In this document: positions 1 to 10,689 of the stretch, piece by piece
Layout: every line of letters starts with the position of its first letter
Position numbering within the stretch: position 1 is the first letter of the stretch
Assembly: GCA_030710605.1 (NCBI GenBank)
Contig: CP092879.1
Location: 44,645,151-44,709,150 of the forward strand
From: Cordylochernes scorpioides
Lineage: Eukaryota > Arthropoda > Arachnida > Pseudoscorpiones > Chernetidae
DNA: 64,000 nucleotides
Direction: 5' to 3'
Notes under the pieces: generated by a model
Database searches by the model: none
What the model was told of the DNA's origin: nothing
The model's input: only the letters and a program-made list of their open reading frames with translations
Made by a program: the position numbers and the translations under genes

Positions 1-715
1 CTTAATCTTTGTTGGGAGGTAATTGAGTAGATCATTAAATTTCTATTGGGGATCAAATTAACAGCTTTTTTGTCTCTTGTCAAATCTGTATTAAATAACA
101 TTCAAGTCTTTGTTAGTATGTAATAGATCATTAGTTTTTGTTGGAGATAAAATTAGTGGCTTTCTATCCTTTTGTCAAGGCTGTATTAAATAATATTCTT
201 TATTGGGATATATTTGAACAAATCGTTATTATTTGTTGATGAATATATTAACAGCTTTCTTGCCTCCTGTCAAGGCTTCATTAAATAGCATTAAAGTCTT
301 TGTTGGGATATAATTGAACACACAGATCGCTATAATTTTGTTGTGGATCATATTAACCGCTTTCCTGCCTTAAATACGAGGTAATAAGACCAAATCCAAA
401 TAAATGTGTGTAACAACAGCGTTCTTACCATCTTCAGACAAAGGTGCTCCTCGCCTCTTGTGTGCCAAGGTTGCATTAAATAGCATTCAAGTCTTTGTTG
501 GGATGTAATTGAACATTTCGCTAAAATTTTGTTGGAGATCATATTAACAGCTTTCTTGCCTCATGTCAAATTGTATTAAATAGCATTCAAGTATTTGTTG
601 GGATGTGAGTAAACAATTCGCTAGATTATTGATTTAGATCTAGTTAACGGCGTTCTTTCCTCTTGTCAAGGCTGAAAGGAATAGTATTCAAGCTCCTTGT
701 TGAGTTATATCAAGC
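1..715. repeat. 98-bp tandem repeat array
   Basis: About seven imperfect copies of a 93-101 bp AT-rich unit. The anchor TTTGTTGGGA (variants included) recurs near 7, 109, 200, 297, 493, 592 and 691, and each copy also carries AACAGCTTTCTTGCCTC and a TTAAATAGCATT stretch. One unit (about 366-467) is enlarged by roughly 100 bp that starts TTAAATACGAGGTAAT, a motif also seen at 52238. No coding capacity is maintained. The array runs off the left edge of the window. Confidence 0.8.
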
Positions 716-719
716 AAAT

Positions 720-1245
720 AATTAAGAACAAAGAGAGAAAATGTTAAGTTGTTATTATGAATGAAATGCAAGCCATGAGCAGCTCAAATAAACCTTTATG
801 GCAAAGCATCATATTCATAAATAAATACCAAATATTCTGATATATTAGCCAGTCTACAATCTTAATCAGGAAAGAAGCTACCATTGAGAGTGATTATGTA
901 AATGACCATTCGAACTAGTATCTTCTGGAAATATAAAAAGAACTATATTATGACGGCAATAAGTTTACTCGCACAAACTTTATTCAAGATGAGATTTGGA
1001 GACAAAATGAACAAAATTTGATCCAATACTTTCCAATAAGAATAGAGAGAGTCATCGTGTAATAGCAATATATTCAGAATTCTTGAGAAGTCAAAAAACA
1101 GTTATTTCGAACTTTTCATTCGTTTTTATCTGAAGCCTTTTTTTTCACAATTCTGTTATAAAAACATCTAATGATGGCCAGAGAAGTCAGAAATCTTTGT
1201 AAAGTATGAAGTTTGTATATTACCGAGTATTATCGTTTTAAACTT
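720..1245. other. unannotated AT-rich sequence
   Basis: No open frame, RNA gene or recognisable repeat seen in this stretch. Confidence 0.5.
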
Positions 1246-1249
1246 TACA

Positions 1250-1419
1250 TATATAAGAAATGGAAAGCATTGAAGCACGAATGTTTCTTTTAAACATAAA
1301 ACATTTACATTTTTTTTCTTTTACGCATTTATTTTTCATCGCAATAAGAACAGTGGACCTTTGTTTTATGTGTAAAAGAAATATTCGTGCTTTAATGCCT
1401 CCATTTCTTATTTATATAT
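1250..1419. repeat. foldback MITE-like element
   Basis: Two inverted arms of about 60 bp (1250-1309 and 1355-1419) share the motif GAAGCACGAATGTTTCTTTT and its complement, around a centre containing TTTTTCATCGCAATAAGAACAGT. Relatives are at 3764-3937, 19096-19200, 25093-25165, 25738-25815, 54398-54480 and 54733-54960. No transposase is present, so this is a non-autonomous element. Superfamily not determined. Confidence 0.65.
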
Positions 1420-1466
1420 GGCGCGTTATTGGTTTTTAATTAAACTTCATATATTACTGATGTATT

Positions 1467-2545
1467 TTGTCTGAATTGAGAAAAATAATATTGAAAGGGC
1501 TTGAGCTTAATAATTTCCATGTTTCCACGTTGTGACAATGACAATGAAAACAATTTTATTGACTTTTCAGTCAATGATTACACTCAAAGAGTCAATGGGA
1601 GAAAGTACAATTATTTACAATTATTTTGATTCTGTTAGGAGCTCAGAGCCAGCCTGAGCTCGTATATTCCCCTTTGAATTAAGGGGTGGTGGTCGCGAGC
1701 ATGTTCGGCGACAGTGCCGAGAAACTCGGCGAGAATGGCTTTGTGTCTGGGTCTAGGTGAGAGAGTCTTGAGGAGATACTCCTTACTCTCGAGCCACATG
1801 ATCGCAAATGAGAGGCCTTGTAAATCTAGCCCTTTCTTGTGGGACTGTCCAGCGCTTCGACAGTCTCTATTTTGTCTGAATTGATGGAAAGAATGTTGAA
1901 AGGGCTTGAATCTAATATTTTTCATGTTGAGAGAGAGACCAATCGGATGTGTGACTGTTCAGCCGCTTCCAAGGTCACTATTTTGTTTGAATTGAGAAAA
2001 GGAATGTTGAAAGAACTTGAGATTAATATTTTCCATGTTTCCATGTTGTGCAACTGTCCAGCGCTTCGAAAGTCTCTATTTTGTCTGAATTGAGAAAAAT
2101 AATGTTGAGATCCTTTAGCTTAATATTTTCCATGTTTTGTGACTGTCTAGCCGCTTCGACAGTCTCTATTTTGTCGGAATTGAGAAAAAGAACGTTGAAA
2201 AGGCCTTAGCTTAATATTTTCCATGTTTCCATGTTTTGTGACTGCACAGCGCTTCGAAAGTCTCTATTTTGTCTGAATTGAGAAAAAAAATAATGTTGAA
2301 AGGGCTTTAGTTTAAAATTTTCCATGTTTTGTGACTGTCTAACGGCTTCGACAGTCTCTATTTTATCTGAATTGAGTAAAAGAATGTTGAAAGGGCTTTA
2401 GCTAAATATTTTCCATGTTGAACAATCGGTTGTGTGACTTCTCAGCCGCTACGACAGTTTCTATTTTGTCTGAATTGAGAAAAATAATGCTCAGAGAGTT
2501 TGAGCTTAATGTTTTCCATATTGACCAATCGGTTGTGTGTTTATC
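1467..2545. repeat. ~100-bp tandem repeat array
   Basis: Units carry a GACTGTCCAGCGCTTCGACAG-type box, then CTATTTTGTCTGAATTGAG, then TTGAAAGGGCTT, then TTAATATTTTCCATGTT. About eight copies run from 1843 to 2545, with a further part-copy at 1467-1530 split off by the LINE fragment. Spacing is about 95-115 bp, so reading frame is not conserved between units. Short open frames here (1839-2093, 2415-2540) are read-through of the repeat. Confidence 0.75.
1548..1845 (-). mobile_element. LINE 3' end fragment (C-terminal codons plus 3' UTR)
   Basis: The minus strand encodes a short C-terminal tail ending ...EFLGTVAEHARDHHPLI and a stop near 1635. A 3' UTR follows, ending in a small hairpin TTGACTG..CAGTCAATAAAA next to 1548. 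The same tail type (EFLNMAIEHVGDNTSIM) and the same hairpin occur at 5850-6112 and 20650-20880, so this is a retroelement family, not a host gene. It interrupts the ~100-bp tandem array: array sequence lies on both sides (1467-1530 and from 1843). The upstream open frame beyond 1845 is read from array sequence and is not part of the element. Confidence 0.6.
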
Positions 2546-2786
2546 CAGTCGCTTCGACGGTCTCCGCAACTGTCTGCGTGAGGGATTGGCCGAGTGTAGC
2601 GAGGATGCTCAGGAGTTCCTGCAGGAGGTAGTCCAGGCATATGCCTCTGAGGCTCTGGACTTGGCTTGCTCTGGGTTCGAGTCCGGCTCGGATAAGTGCA
2701 ACGAGCTTCCTGAGGTGCCTATCATCAACAACTCCACCTCAATCACGGTCTTCGGGCCCCTGGTCAACATCATCAAATCTCTGTAA
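2530..2786 (+). pseudogene. GC-richer open frame, unrecognised (C-terminal end)
   Basis: From about 2530 the array gives way to markedly GC-richer sequence with an open frame ending at TAA 2784-2786. The frame reads LREGLAECSEDAQEFLQEVV, then a Ser/Gly/Asn stretch and a hydrophobic end VFGPLVNIIKSL. The composition is unlike the flanks and the frame has no clear start of its own; it opens inside the tandem array. It could be the C-terminus of a retroelement ORF1 or a displaced exon. I do not recognise the protein. Confidence 0.35.
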
Positions 2787-2933
2787 TCACCATCTACCCC
2801 ATATATGTATATACCTCCTTCCTTACTTCATTCTATTAAATAGTCTTTTTTGTTTCTTTACCCTCTTGTCTTCACTTCTCAAATATCATCAGAAAGATAC
2901 GCATAGAATTACATTCATAAACAAAACTTATGA

Positions 2934-3010
2934 AGTTCTTTAAATTAAAGATACTTCTTAAAAAAAAAAAAAAAGATTTACTGGCTGAAGTATCTTTAAT
3001 TTGAAGAACC
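2934..3010. repeat. foldback hairpin with AAGATACTTC arms
   Basis: Arms TTAAATTAAAGATACTTC and GAAGTATCTTTAATTTGAA flank an A-run of about 15. The right arm continues into a GAACCGTGAATGCCGGCCAG tail. The same arm and tail occur at 51860-51965, 35826-35900, 53690-53760, 60140-60200 and 60436-60490, where it sits next to hammerhead-like sequence. Confidence 0.65.
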
Positions 3011-3040
3011 GTGAATGCCGGCCAGGCAGTCTCTATTTTT

Positions 3041-3253
3041 ACGAAAACTTATGAAGGTGGAAATCTTTGATATCAACGAATCGCGTCTGTTTTGGTTTTG
3101 GAAAAAGACGGAACAATTTTTACACACTTGGTTATTTCGTGTGTCTTAAAAAAAAGAGGCACTGTGTATCAAATATCTTTCAGAGCTATTGTCTGAATCT
3201 CGATATACATGCTGAAAGGTACAACTTCCTTAAGTTTTGTCCCCATGAGTGTA
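3041..3253 (+). mobile_element. Tc1/mariner-type MITE (about 210 bp family)
   Basis: Decayed member of a family whose good copies begin TACACTCATGGACAAAACTT and end with its inverse, AAGTTTTGTCCATGAGTGTA, a terminal inverted repeat of about 28 bp bounded by TA. The left end here is eroded and the right end (TTTTGTCCCCATGAGTGTA) is clear. The body includes GGTTATCTCGTGTGTCTT. No coding capacity. Confidence 0.65.
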
Positions 3254-3763
3254 TATCACATCTTGTTTTCCAAGAGAAATATATTAATATCCAAAAGGAG
3301 TACCTTTGTAGTATAAAATACATTAAAACATGATGAGTACCATAGCGAGAAACCATGGTATAGAGGTTTGCTTTTGTTTGTATTTGGTAAAACTGATGTT
3401 GGGGCACATTCATATCGTCCATCTTTGCGTTCTGCACTGTATTAAAAACAAAATGCATTGTTTTAATGCATTTTTAAGCAAGAGGGGTTTTCTATTTGGA
3501 CATAGAATCTTGTAAATAAGATTCTATAGTAGGAATATGAAGAAGAAGAAAGAGCTATGAGTTCAAAAGATGATAGTTAAATTAGATAATAGTTTGTGTG
3601 CTACATTGTTCTATAGTGCATGAGAGATAACAATGAGAATACATTTAATTATTCTACTTTTCATACAAATTATTTATCTCCACATTACTATCCGAGTATC
3701 TCGCTCTCTCAGAACTACTACAAACATAACAAGATATGATATCATAAGGCGATAACGGGCCAT

Positions 3764-3937
3764 CTATATATAATAAATAGAGAATCATTATAGCATGAAT
3801 GTATTTTTTATACATGAAACAAACTTATACTGTCCTTAATGAAATAAAGGAATATCACAGTAAAGACAGTAGATGTATTTAATATGTTTGAAAAATACAT
3901 TCGTGCCATAATGCTTTAATTTCTTATAAGATATATT
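3764..3937. repeat. foldback MITE-like element
   Basis: Inverted arms with AGCATGAATGTATTTTTTAT and its approximate inverse, separated by AATATCACAGTAAAGACAGTAG. Same family as 1250-1419. The corresponding copy in block X2 is cut by the N gap at 19095/19096. Confidence 0.6.
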
Positions 3938-4176
3938 GTGATGGATATAACATGAAAATTATTGAAGTCCCTAAATTCGACTGAACATGAATGTTGAAAG
4001 ATTGTCCTGCCTCAAGTGAATCAGTTTTAAGACTTGTGTGTACCTTATCAAAAAATCTCCTTCAAGATTATCAATCCGTAGTTTTTGACTAGTGATAAGA
4101 TGTTGACTTCGTTTCTCTCTTCAGTTGATCCATCTTATACTAGATATATATATTTTTTATTTCTTTTTTATTTCCA

Positions 4177-4290
4177 CTCATGGAAAAAACCTTAAGAACG
4201 TGGAAAGTCTTTGATGTCGCCTGCGTCTATTTTTTAAAGGAGACAGATACAATTTTGTTCACACTTGGTTATCTCGTGTGTTCCCTGAAA
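4177..4290 (+). mobile_element. Tc1/mariner-type MITE, truncated
   Basis: Left end CACTCATGGAAAAAACCTTA and the body up to GGTTATCTCGTGTGT match the ~210-bp TA-flanked family. The right half and right terminal repeat are missing. The matching copy in block X2 (19438-19641) keeps both ends. Confidence 0.6.
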
Positions 4291-4643
4291 GTGTGAATAA
4301 TAACTTTACAAAACCTTTTTTTCTGTGGATGAAATCCTACGACACTTTTTGATTTTTATATATAATTATATTTTTTTATCTCTGATTCTTCTTAATAATA
4401 TATACGCAATTTTTCGATATAATTCAAATATTTATTTTTGGTTGAGTCCTTTAAAGATAAGGTGAATTTTATCTTTAGACTTATTTAATATCGTATCAGA
4501 TATTACAAATGTTCATTACTAATAAAGAACAATATTAAAATAGTTCTTATTTAAAAAGGATTTTATAAATTAAGAACGTTTGTGCTAAAGAAAAAATAAT
4601 CAAATAATATGGAACTTTTGAGATATCACACACCTACAATTCA

Positions 4644-5736
4644 CACACACACACACAAAGCCTTTATTAAGACGTTAGTCTTATACAGATTCTCCGTACA
4701 AGGTGCAATAACAGGAAAATAGCAGCACAGGAAACCATTAGTTCCGCAACTATATACAATTATTAGTAATAAGGAAAAGTAAGATTTAATATGAAAGGTC
4801 GACGCCATCGCCCCAAGTCTTCAATTTCATAAGCGCGGAGCAGAAATAGGGACTAAGTTATTTATTTCGCCATAAATATAGCATCCAGACACAAAAAGAA
4901 GGTCTACTCCAGCACAGCCATCCATATCACCTGCTCCGCAATCTCATCGTCGACCAACACGATGGCCCCTCGATGTTTCGTCATCATTCTGAGGTGTAAG
5001 AACAATAGCTTCCAAGTTCTCTTTTCTCCCTCTTTACACCTACTGCCTTGTAAAAATTATATAGGGCCTGAGCAACTTTATCTACTTGTTTGGGCACTGG
5101 TTAACATCGTTTGGATTGACCTAAGTTGGCTGGTGTCTACCGTTGAAAAGAATGTCCTTCTCTCCTCGCTGATATCTTGGCATTCATAGATATAATTAGA
5201 TAGTTCAGTTTCCATATTTTCTTTGCAGAGATCACAAATCTTATCACCCTCCCTGAAAATTTTTGTATGGTTTTCTTTGAAAAACGAATATAGTATTCTC
5301 TGTTGTGCGATATAGCGTTTTACTGGGAATGGAAAGTTGCTAAGTAAATAGTTTTCAATTCGGAATGAACTGTGTAGATACTTATAGTGAGGGTAGAATT
5401 TAGACTTCTCTATTTTTGCCTGGTCACTTTGAATAGATTGTTCTATTGCAATTTTAGTTATTAATGGTATTTCTTGCCGGACAATCCTTGCATCGTTGCA
5501 GTTAATTAACCAAGAAAATCCTGTTGAGTTGAGTATGTTGGCCAAACTTTCCGCAAGTCCAATATATATATTTCTATTTTTTGATATCTCATATAGTTGA
5601 GCTAAGCATATATAGGGGAGTCGGCTGCTGTTCATTTTTTAGAATTCTAAGCCAGAACCCGAGTGTAAGTTTCAGCACCGTAACTCCCAGTGACATTCTT
5701 CCGCACTCCATACGTATAATAAAACCAGGAGTATCA
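4644..5736 (-). mobile_element. 5'-truncated LINE with (TG)n 3' tail
   Basis: A 1093-bp insertion flanked by a 9-bp target duplication, TACAATTCA, at 4635-4643 and 5737-5745. The paralogous block has the uninterrupted site near 20440. The element lies on the minus strand. Its 3' terminus, read in sense, is AATAAAGGCTTTGTGTGTG, so the tail is a TG microsatellite with a polyadenylation-like AATAAA just upstream. Coding remains are at 5078-5635. The same tail occurs on fragments at 18800, 30000, 33316, 55990 and 57640. Clade not assigned. Confidence 0.85.
5078..5635 (-). pseudogene. LINE reverse transcriptase C-terminal region (broken)
   Basis: An open frame of about 185 codons inside the 4644-5736 LINE. 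Near its end it has the Cys/His-type pattern CDLCKENMETELSNYIYEC, which matches the C-terminal zinc-binding region common after the RT domain of Jockey/CR1/R1-type LINEs. Polymerase motifs, including the YADD box, are absent because the copy is 5'-truncated. Further C-terminal codons (a KHRGAIVLVDDE stretch at about 4930-4980) lie in another frame, so at least one frameshift exists. Not functional. Confidence 0.7.
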
Positions 5737-5849
5737 TACAATTCATTTTATTGAAAATGCGAACATTTAAAAGATGTACCTAAAATGGTATATTTATTTG
5801 AAATGAATGTAAGATGAAACAGAGAGAGAGAGAAACATACTCTATTGAC

Positions 5850-6112
5850 GTCCAGTCAACATCAAAACAAAGTTACAACAAAATTACAGCTATCAGCATT
5901 ATAATAAAATATATACATGACATCAGACTCGTGGCCTTCTCCGAGGGACGTCTAGACTATATCAAGGGCTACAAGCCGCCCTGAGTCCGGATAGGAGCTT
6001 GGCCATTATGGAGGTGTTGTCCCCAACATGCTCAATTGCCATGTTGAGGAATTCGCACAGAATGTTCTTGTTTTTCTGCGAGAGCTGCCTGAGAGAATAT
6101 ATATAGGAGAAA
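5850..6112 (-). mobile_element. LINE 3' end fragment
   Basis: The minus strand reads a tail ILCEFLNMAIEHVGDNTSIM...SGLRAACSP, a stop, and a UTR that ends in the hairpin TTGACTGGACGTCAATAGAG near 5850. Homologous to 1548-1845 and duplicated at 20650-20880. Upstream coding sequence is absent. Confidence 0.6.
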
Positions 6113-6149
6113 TATTTATTTATAAACGTTTTCTTCTATGATTTATAAT

Positions 6150-6306
6150 ATTATAAAGTAAATAAAGCTTCCAGGGTTAAGTTTCTTGTTCAAATTTTTT
6201 TTTGGTTCAAATTTTCTTTTTTTTTTTGTAGAAGGACTTACAAGTCCGAAAGTTTTAAAATAAAAATTTGAACAAGAAACTTAACCCTGGAAGCTTTATT
6301 TACTTT
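6150..6306. repeat. palindromic element with hammerhead-like centre
   Basis: The arm GTAAATAAAGCTTCCAGGGT... (from 6158) is repeated in inverse as ...AACCCTGGAAGCTTTATTTAC (to 6304), about 40 bp near-perfect. The centre reads GTAGAAGGACTTACAAGTCC followed by GAAAG, a stem-loop followed by GAAA that resembles hammerhead stem II plus GAAA with a changed CUGANGA box. Copies: 21175-21335 (block X2) and 47640-47735. Confidence 0.6.
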
Positions 6307-6711
6307 ATAAGAAATATTTATTACCTAAAATATAAAAAGTAACTAATTTATCCCAACAATAGACCGTCAATGAAACATACACAATTTATCGCTCTCTGGA
6401 AAAGATACTCGATCTAACCGAATTCTTTCATTCTTTTCGATAATATCGAAAAAAATAAAAACAAATAATTTTCCATTATTTTTAAGCAATCTTGAATATT
6501 GAAGCATGTTCGCTTTTAAAGAAGAGAACGAATATCAAGTGAGTTAAAAATTCTTTATAAAGAATTTTTTTTCAAATTATCTATAAATATCTTTCAGTAT
6601 GTTCTGATTTATAAAATTCAATATTTTTATATCAAAATATATTCTGGTATCATTACAAAATTTGTAATTAAAGATGAAGTGATTATTATAATTTTCAAAA
6701 TGATCAATATT

Positions 6712-7165
6712 TTCGAAGACATGTATTGCTTGATTCCTTACCTCATGGAAGTTTCTTATGTTTGGCATTGTAATTGTCAATTCTTCTCTTGGTATTGCCA
6801 CACTATTCAAGCAATCAAAGACATATTTCTCATCATGCTACGTGCATGCGTCCTGTGATTTCCATGTTCAGTATTATCCTCTTATCAGACGGTGAGTATT
6901 TACTTCAACTTTTCTAAAGCTGCTACTGAAGCAACATTTTCGAAGACATGCATTGCTTGATTACTTACCTCATGGACGTTTCTTATGTTTGGCATTTAAT
7001 TGTTGATTCTTTACTTAGTATTGATGTCGCCTTATTCAAGCAACCAAAGACATCTTTCTTATCATGCAAAGGCGTATGCGTCTTGTGAGATTTCCATGTA
7101 CAGTATAATCCTCTTCTAAAAATCAGCAGAAGATGAATATTTACATCAACCTTTCTAAGGCTGCT
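6712..7165. repeat. two tandem copies of a ~230-bp repeat
   Basis: Both copies contain a GAAGACATG(T/C)ATTGCTTGATT box, a CTCATGGA(A/C)GTTTCTTATG box, a CAACCAAAGACAT box and the end TTCTAA(A/G)GCTGCTACTGAA. The duplicated block has the same pair at 21840-22300. Inverted copies are at 11616-11807 and 25384-25685. A 77-codon open frame on the minus strand (6577-6810) only partly overlaps and has no family resemblance. Confidence 0.7.
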
Positions 7166-7520
7166 ACTGAAAAACTTGGAATTCAGTCATTTATTGTATC
7201 TAAAGTTGAGTTAACTGGCAATATAACTAACAAGATTTTATATTTAATAATATTTTGACCATTCAACTTTATTCAACTGTAAATACAAAGCGCGATGTCC
7301 CGTCAAGGACACTGGCGCCCAAAGGAAAGCAGCACAAGAGAGAGAGAGAGAATCTATTAACATATGCTCAAGGCATTTACCATTTTCCCGAAATTGATTT
7401 CAAACAAGCATACTATATACATTGGTAATTTAGTTTAAACACATCTCAAAATAAAGAAAAGAAGGGAAAAAAATCATATATACAGCAACATAGTTAATTA
7501 TACCTAACACATGAGATTAT

Positions 7521-8895
7521 TTAAAACTTTGATATATATTTACAAAATCTATTGAATACAATGTATGAATCCCTGCTGGATATCAGTTCTCTTGGATTGG
7601 TACAGAGAATACCGTTATTGAGTCTGTAGTCTTGAAATGCTGGGCACTTAAGTAAAAGGTGAGTAGAATCTTGAATGCGGCATCCACAAAAACATCCCGG
7701 ATCCTCCGATGCATGGATTCTTTCCAGAAAACTTCCGAAATTACCATGGTTGGTTACAAATTGTGTGTTGTGGAAATTAGGGCGAAAATAACTTGGAATA
7801 CCCCGGTTGAAAAAACTTGTAAATGTCTCGTTTGTATTATTCAGTAAGAGCAACATTCTTTCGTCTATATAGGATTTAATTATAAAGGGAATATCGATGT
7901 TGTATTTTTGCTTGTCCTCGAACGATAAGTTATTTAAGTCATATTTCATATTTTTTGCTTCAATGTAATCTGCAATCAATGGAACCGTAGCCAAACTGTG
8001 AACACAGTTGTACGAAGTTGTCTTGTATGCTTGAATGCTCCATATTAATATCTGATATTGCATTGAGTTTAATTTTTGTATCGATTTTTTGTTTAAAAAT
8101 TTGAACCATATTTCTGATCCATATGTTAAAGTTGATCTGAATAAAGATTTATACAATGTAATTCTTTTATGGGAGCTCAAACCCCATGATTTGCTGCACA
8201 GAGAGAATAGAAAATGTTTTATTCTTTGAGTTCTGCTCACTATTTCCTCTATATGAAAAGCAAAATTTAATTTGTTTTTTCTTCTATGATTTGCAATTGT
8301 TATTCCCAAAATTTTTATTTTCTGTACTGGTGAAATTAATCCACTCTTAAATTTAACTGGGATCTTCTCTTTATTATGCAAATATAAAATGTTTGTTTTT
8401 TCGGAACTGATTTCTAACTTGTTCTTAATACACCACAATTCGATAGTATTTATTGCTTCCTCTATAACTGTTTTTAGTGATGTTAGATCTTTATTCCAGC
8501 ATATGATCGAAATATCATCCGCATAACAAATCAACTCACTATTGGGCACCTGAAAATTCAACAGCAAATCGTTCAACAAAATTGTCCATAGAAGTGGAGA
8601 AAGCGGACCGCCCTGAGGACACCCCTTGGTATTGGCTTTGAAGTTGTTAGATTGTCGTAACTGAATGAAATGATCCTGGAATTTAAATATGATTGTAGAA
8701 TTTTGATCAATTTTTCCGGTAAATTGTCTGAATCTATTCTTTTGATGATCGCTGGCCACCAGGCATTATCAAAAGCCCCCGAGATATATATTGTAACTAG
8801 TGCAGACAGTTCTTTTTGCTTATGCTCCATTAGTACATCGATTACAGTATTCAAAGCAGTGATAGTTGACTTTGACTTGATAAATACGTGCTGCC
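7521..8895 (-). pseudogene. LINE ORF2, reverse transcriptase palm/thumb and C-terminal Cys/His region
   Basis: Two overlapping frames joined by a frameshift near 8680. The first carries motif A as TIYISGAFDNAWW: the expected catalytic Asp is a Tyr (codon TAT at 8786-8788), so the enzyme would be inactive even if the frame were repaired. The second carries motif B GCPQGGPLSPLLW, motif C CYADDISIICW (catalytic Asp pair present), the KLEISSEKT and LGITIANH motifs and the thumb region. It ends with the zinc-binding-like CFCGCRIQDSTHLLLKCP and a stop at 7521. Related at the same motifs to the fragment at 12876-13883. Confidence 0.85.
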
Positions 8896-8899
8896 TCGA

Positions 8900-9413
8900 G
8901 CTTAACAGATTGTTTTGAATATAAAATTCATATATTTTATTTTTGAGAATTTTTCTAGAATCTTTGAAAAATTGGATAATAAAGATATCGGACGGTAGCT
9001 TTTAGCTGATTCATAATTGGTTTTGCCGGGTTTGGCTATTATTTTGAGTGCTGCTGTTTTCCATTTTTTTGGGAAGTATCCTATTTGAATACATTTATTA
9101 AATATTGAGTGTAAAATCGGAAGTATTAGTTGAAAAGCATTCTTTATCATATTATTACTAATATTGTCTGGACCAGGAGCTTTATTTACATTAATTTTGT
9201 CGATTAGCTCTTCTATTTCTTTCTTATGAATATTGCATGAGTTGGAGTTTGTAAAATTCGGTGTATAGTTCCTTATTGATGTATGGTGAGCAGTATCCGA
9301 TATAGTTGTATCATCAGGAATTAGTTCATTAATCAGATCTTTTATTAGAGATTCTTTAGAATCCACTGGTGCCTGTTCAATTATTGGTAATCCCTTTTGT
9401 TGATTAGAGGAAC
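8900..9413 (-). pseudogene. LINE ORF2, start of reverse transcriptase domain
   Basis: This continues ORF2 in a new frame after the slip at 9414. RT fingers motifs are clear: KAPGPDNISNNM, FPKKWKTAALKIIAKPGK and SYRPISLLSNFSKILEK. The frame is lost again near 8960, at another short A-run after ILEK. Shifting by one base restores sequence corresponding to the family's QHGF-type motif (here RQHVFIKSKST). Confidence 0.8.
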
Positions 9414-10562
9414 TCAGTTTTTTAAGGTTCTATAGGCGTTTCCAAACGGATTATTAGATCCATTTTCTTCTATAAAATCTCGCCAACTATTCCTCTTAGC
9501 TTTTCTTATACTATTTTTATATTTATTTCTGACAGACTTATATTCATTAACACTAATTGCTTTATGATGAAAGTATAGATTTCTCACATAATGAAAATAC
9601 TTTTTCTTTTGTTCTAATTCTTTGTTCCACCACTTGATCCCGGTATCGAAAGTGAAGTTGGAAGATTTCACCTCCAGTGATTGATATGCAGCTTCCAGAA
9701 TTATATCCGTTAGCCTGTCAACTACCATGTCAATATCAGTTTCTTTTTCGACCTTTTTTATATCGTTTTCCAGTCTTCTTACTTCCTGTTTGGAAATTGT
9801 ATTTGAAAACAGTGACCAATCTGCTTTCTTTTCGCTAAATTTCCATGTAGATTTTTGTTGATTGTTTGTAATATCTAAGTTAACATTGATATCAAATGAA
9901 ACTGTCACATGGTCGGAAATATTGGTTAATTCGAAAGTTTGCCAATTGTTCACCAGTTTCAATGAATGTCTATTCGAAATGGTGAGATCTATTATGCTTT
10001 TATTACGACAGGTAGGAGTTTTGTTATTGTGAATAAATAGATTATATTCATTAATAATAGGTTGCATTTTATATCCGTTAGAGTTTGTAATTCTATCGAA
10101 CCAAACCGGGTGACGGGAATTGAAATCCCCACAGAGGACTAGGGGAGTACTCTCGAAGGTAGCTATCAAATTCTTTAAAAAGTTCAAATGTTCGTCCTCG
10201 CATTTGTTTGGAGGAATATAAAAGTTTGCTATTATCGTCCTAGATTTAGGTGTATTTATAGAGATTGATGTACAAAACTGATTTGTGAAACCCTCCAACT
10301 TCCTATATTTTATATTTTTATTAAATATAACCGTTGCAGTATAAGTGTTTTCTGTTGAGGAACAATGTACTATGTGCGAGTCCATATCGAACACGACCTT
10401 TCTATTTAAAACATATGGCTCTTGAAGAAGGAGAATATCTGGAGGATTGTCTCTAATTGAGCTTCTGAGTTCGGTAGTTGCAATTATACTTTTCCTTAAA
10501 TTCTGTTGTATACAATTAAATTTTCCTATTGTTAAACTTTTTGCTTCTTTCATAATGGTCAT
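9414..10562 (-). pseudogene. LINE ORF2, AP endonuclease domain
   Basis: An open frame of about 382 codons. Endonuclease/exonuclease/phosphatase motifs are visible in order: FNCIQQNLRK near residue 17, the catalytic Glu in DILLLQEPYV near 43-50, LVLCGDFNSRHPVWF near 140-155, IDLTISNR near 190, and the C-terminal NISDHVTVSFD near 215. A basic linker (WWNKELEQKKKYF) follows. This domain nicks the target DNA to prime reverse transcription. The frame ends at 9414 by a 1-base slip in an A-run (ACCTTAAAAAACTGA). In the shifted frame the protein continues directly into the RT part, so this is one damaged ORF2. Confidence 0.85.
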
Positions 10563-10689
10563 CTATGCAAAACGCTTATGAAAATTTCATATGAGATTAT
10601 TTCTGTTCTATTCTACCTCCAAATCATAAAAATATTGGGTTCTATCTATAATTCTATCAACTTGTGTTTTATAAAGACCATTAATTCTC

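Larger units (their letters stand above)
7264..10675 (-). mobile_element. Jockey/R1-type LINE, near-complete ORF2 but frameshifted
   Basis: A 3412-bp insertion flanked by the 7-bp target duplication GACCATT (7257-7263 and 10676-10682). The unoccupied site in the paralogous block reads TTTTGACCATTAATTCCCAT at about 22380-22400, fixing both ends. Minus-strand order: short 5' leader (10675-10563), AP-like endonuclease, reverse transcriptase, C-terminal Cys/His motif, 3' UTR. There is no ORF1, so the copy is probably 5'-truncated just before ORF2. The 3' end (sense ...GAATAAAGTTG) lacks a poly(A) tail. Confidence 0.9.

Noticed and set aside
1-715. CRISPR-like array
   Set aside because: Units are ~98 bp direct tandem repeats without unique spacers, in a eukaryotic setting.
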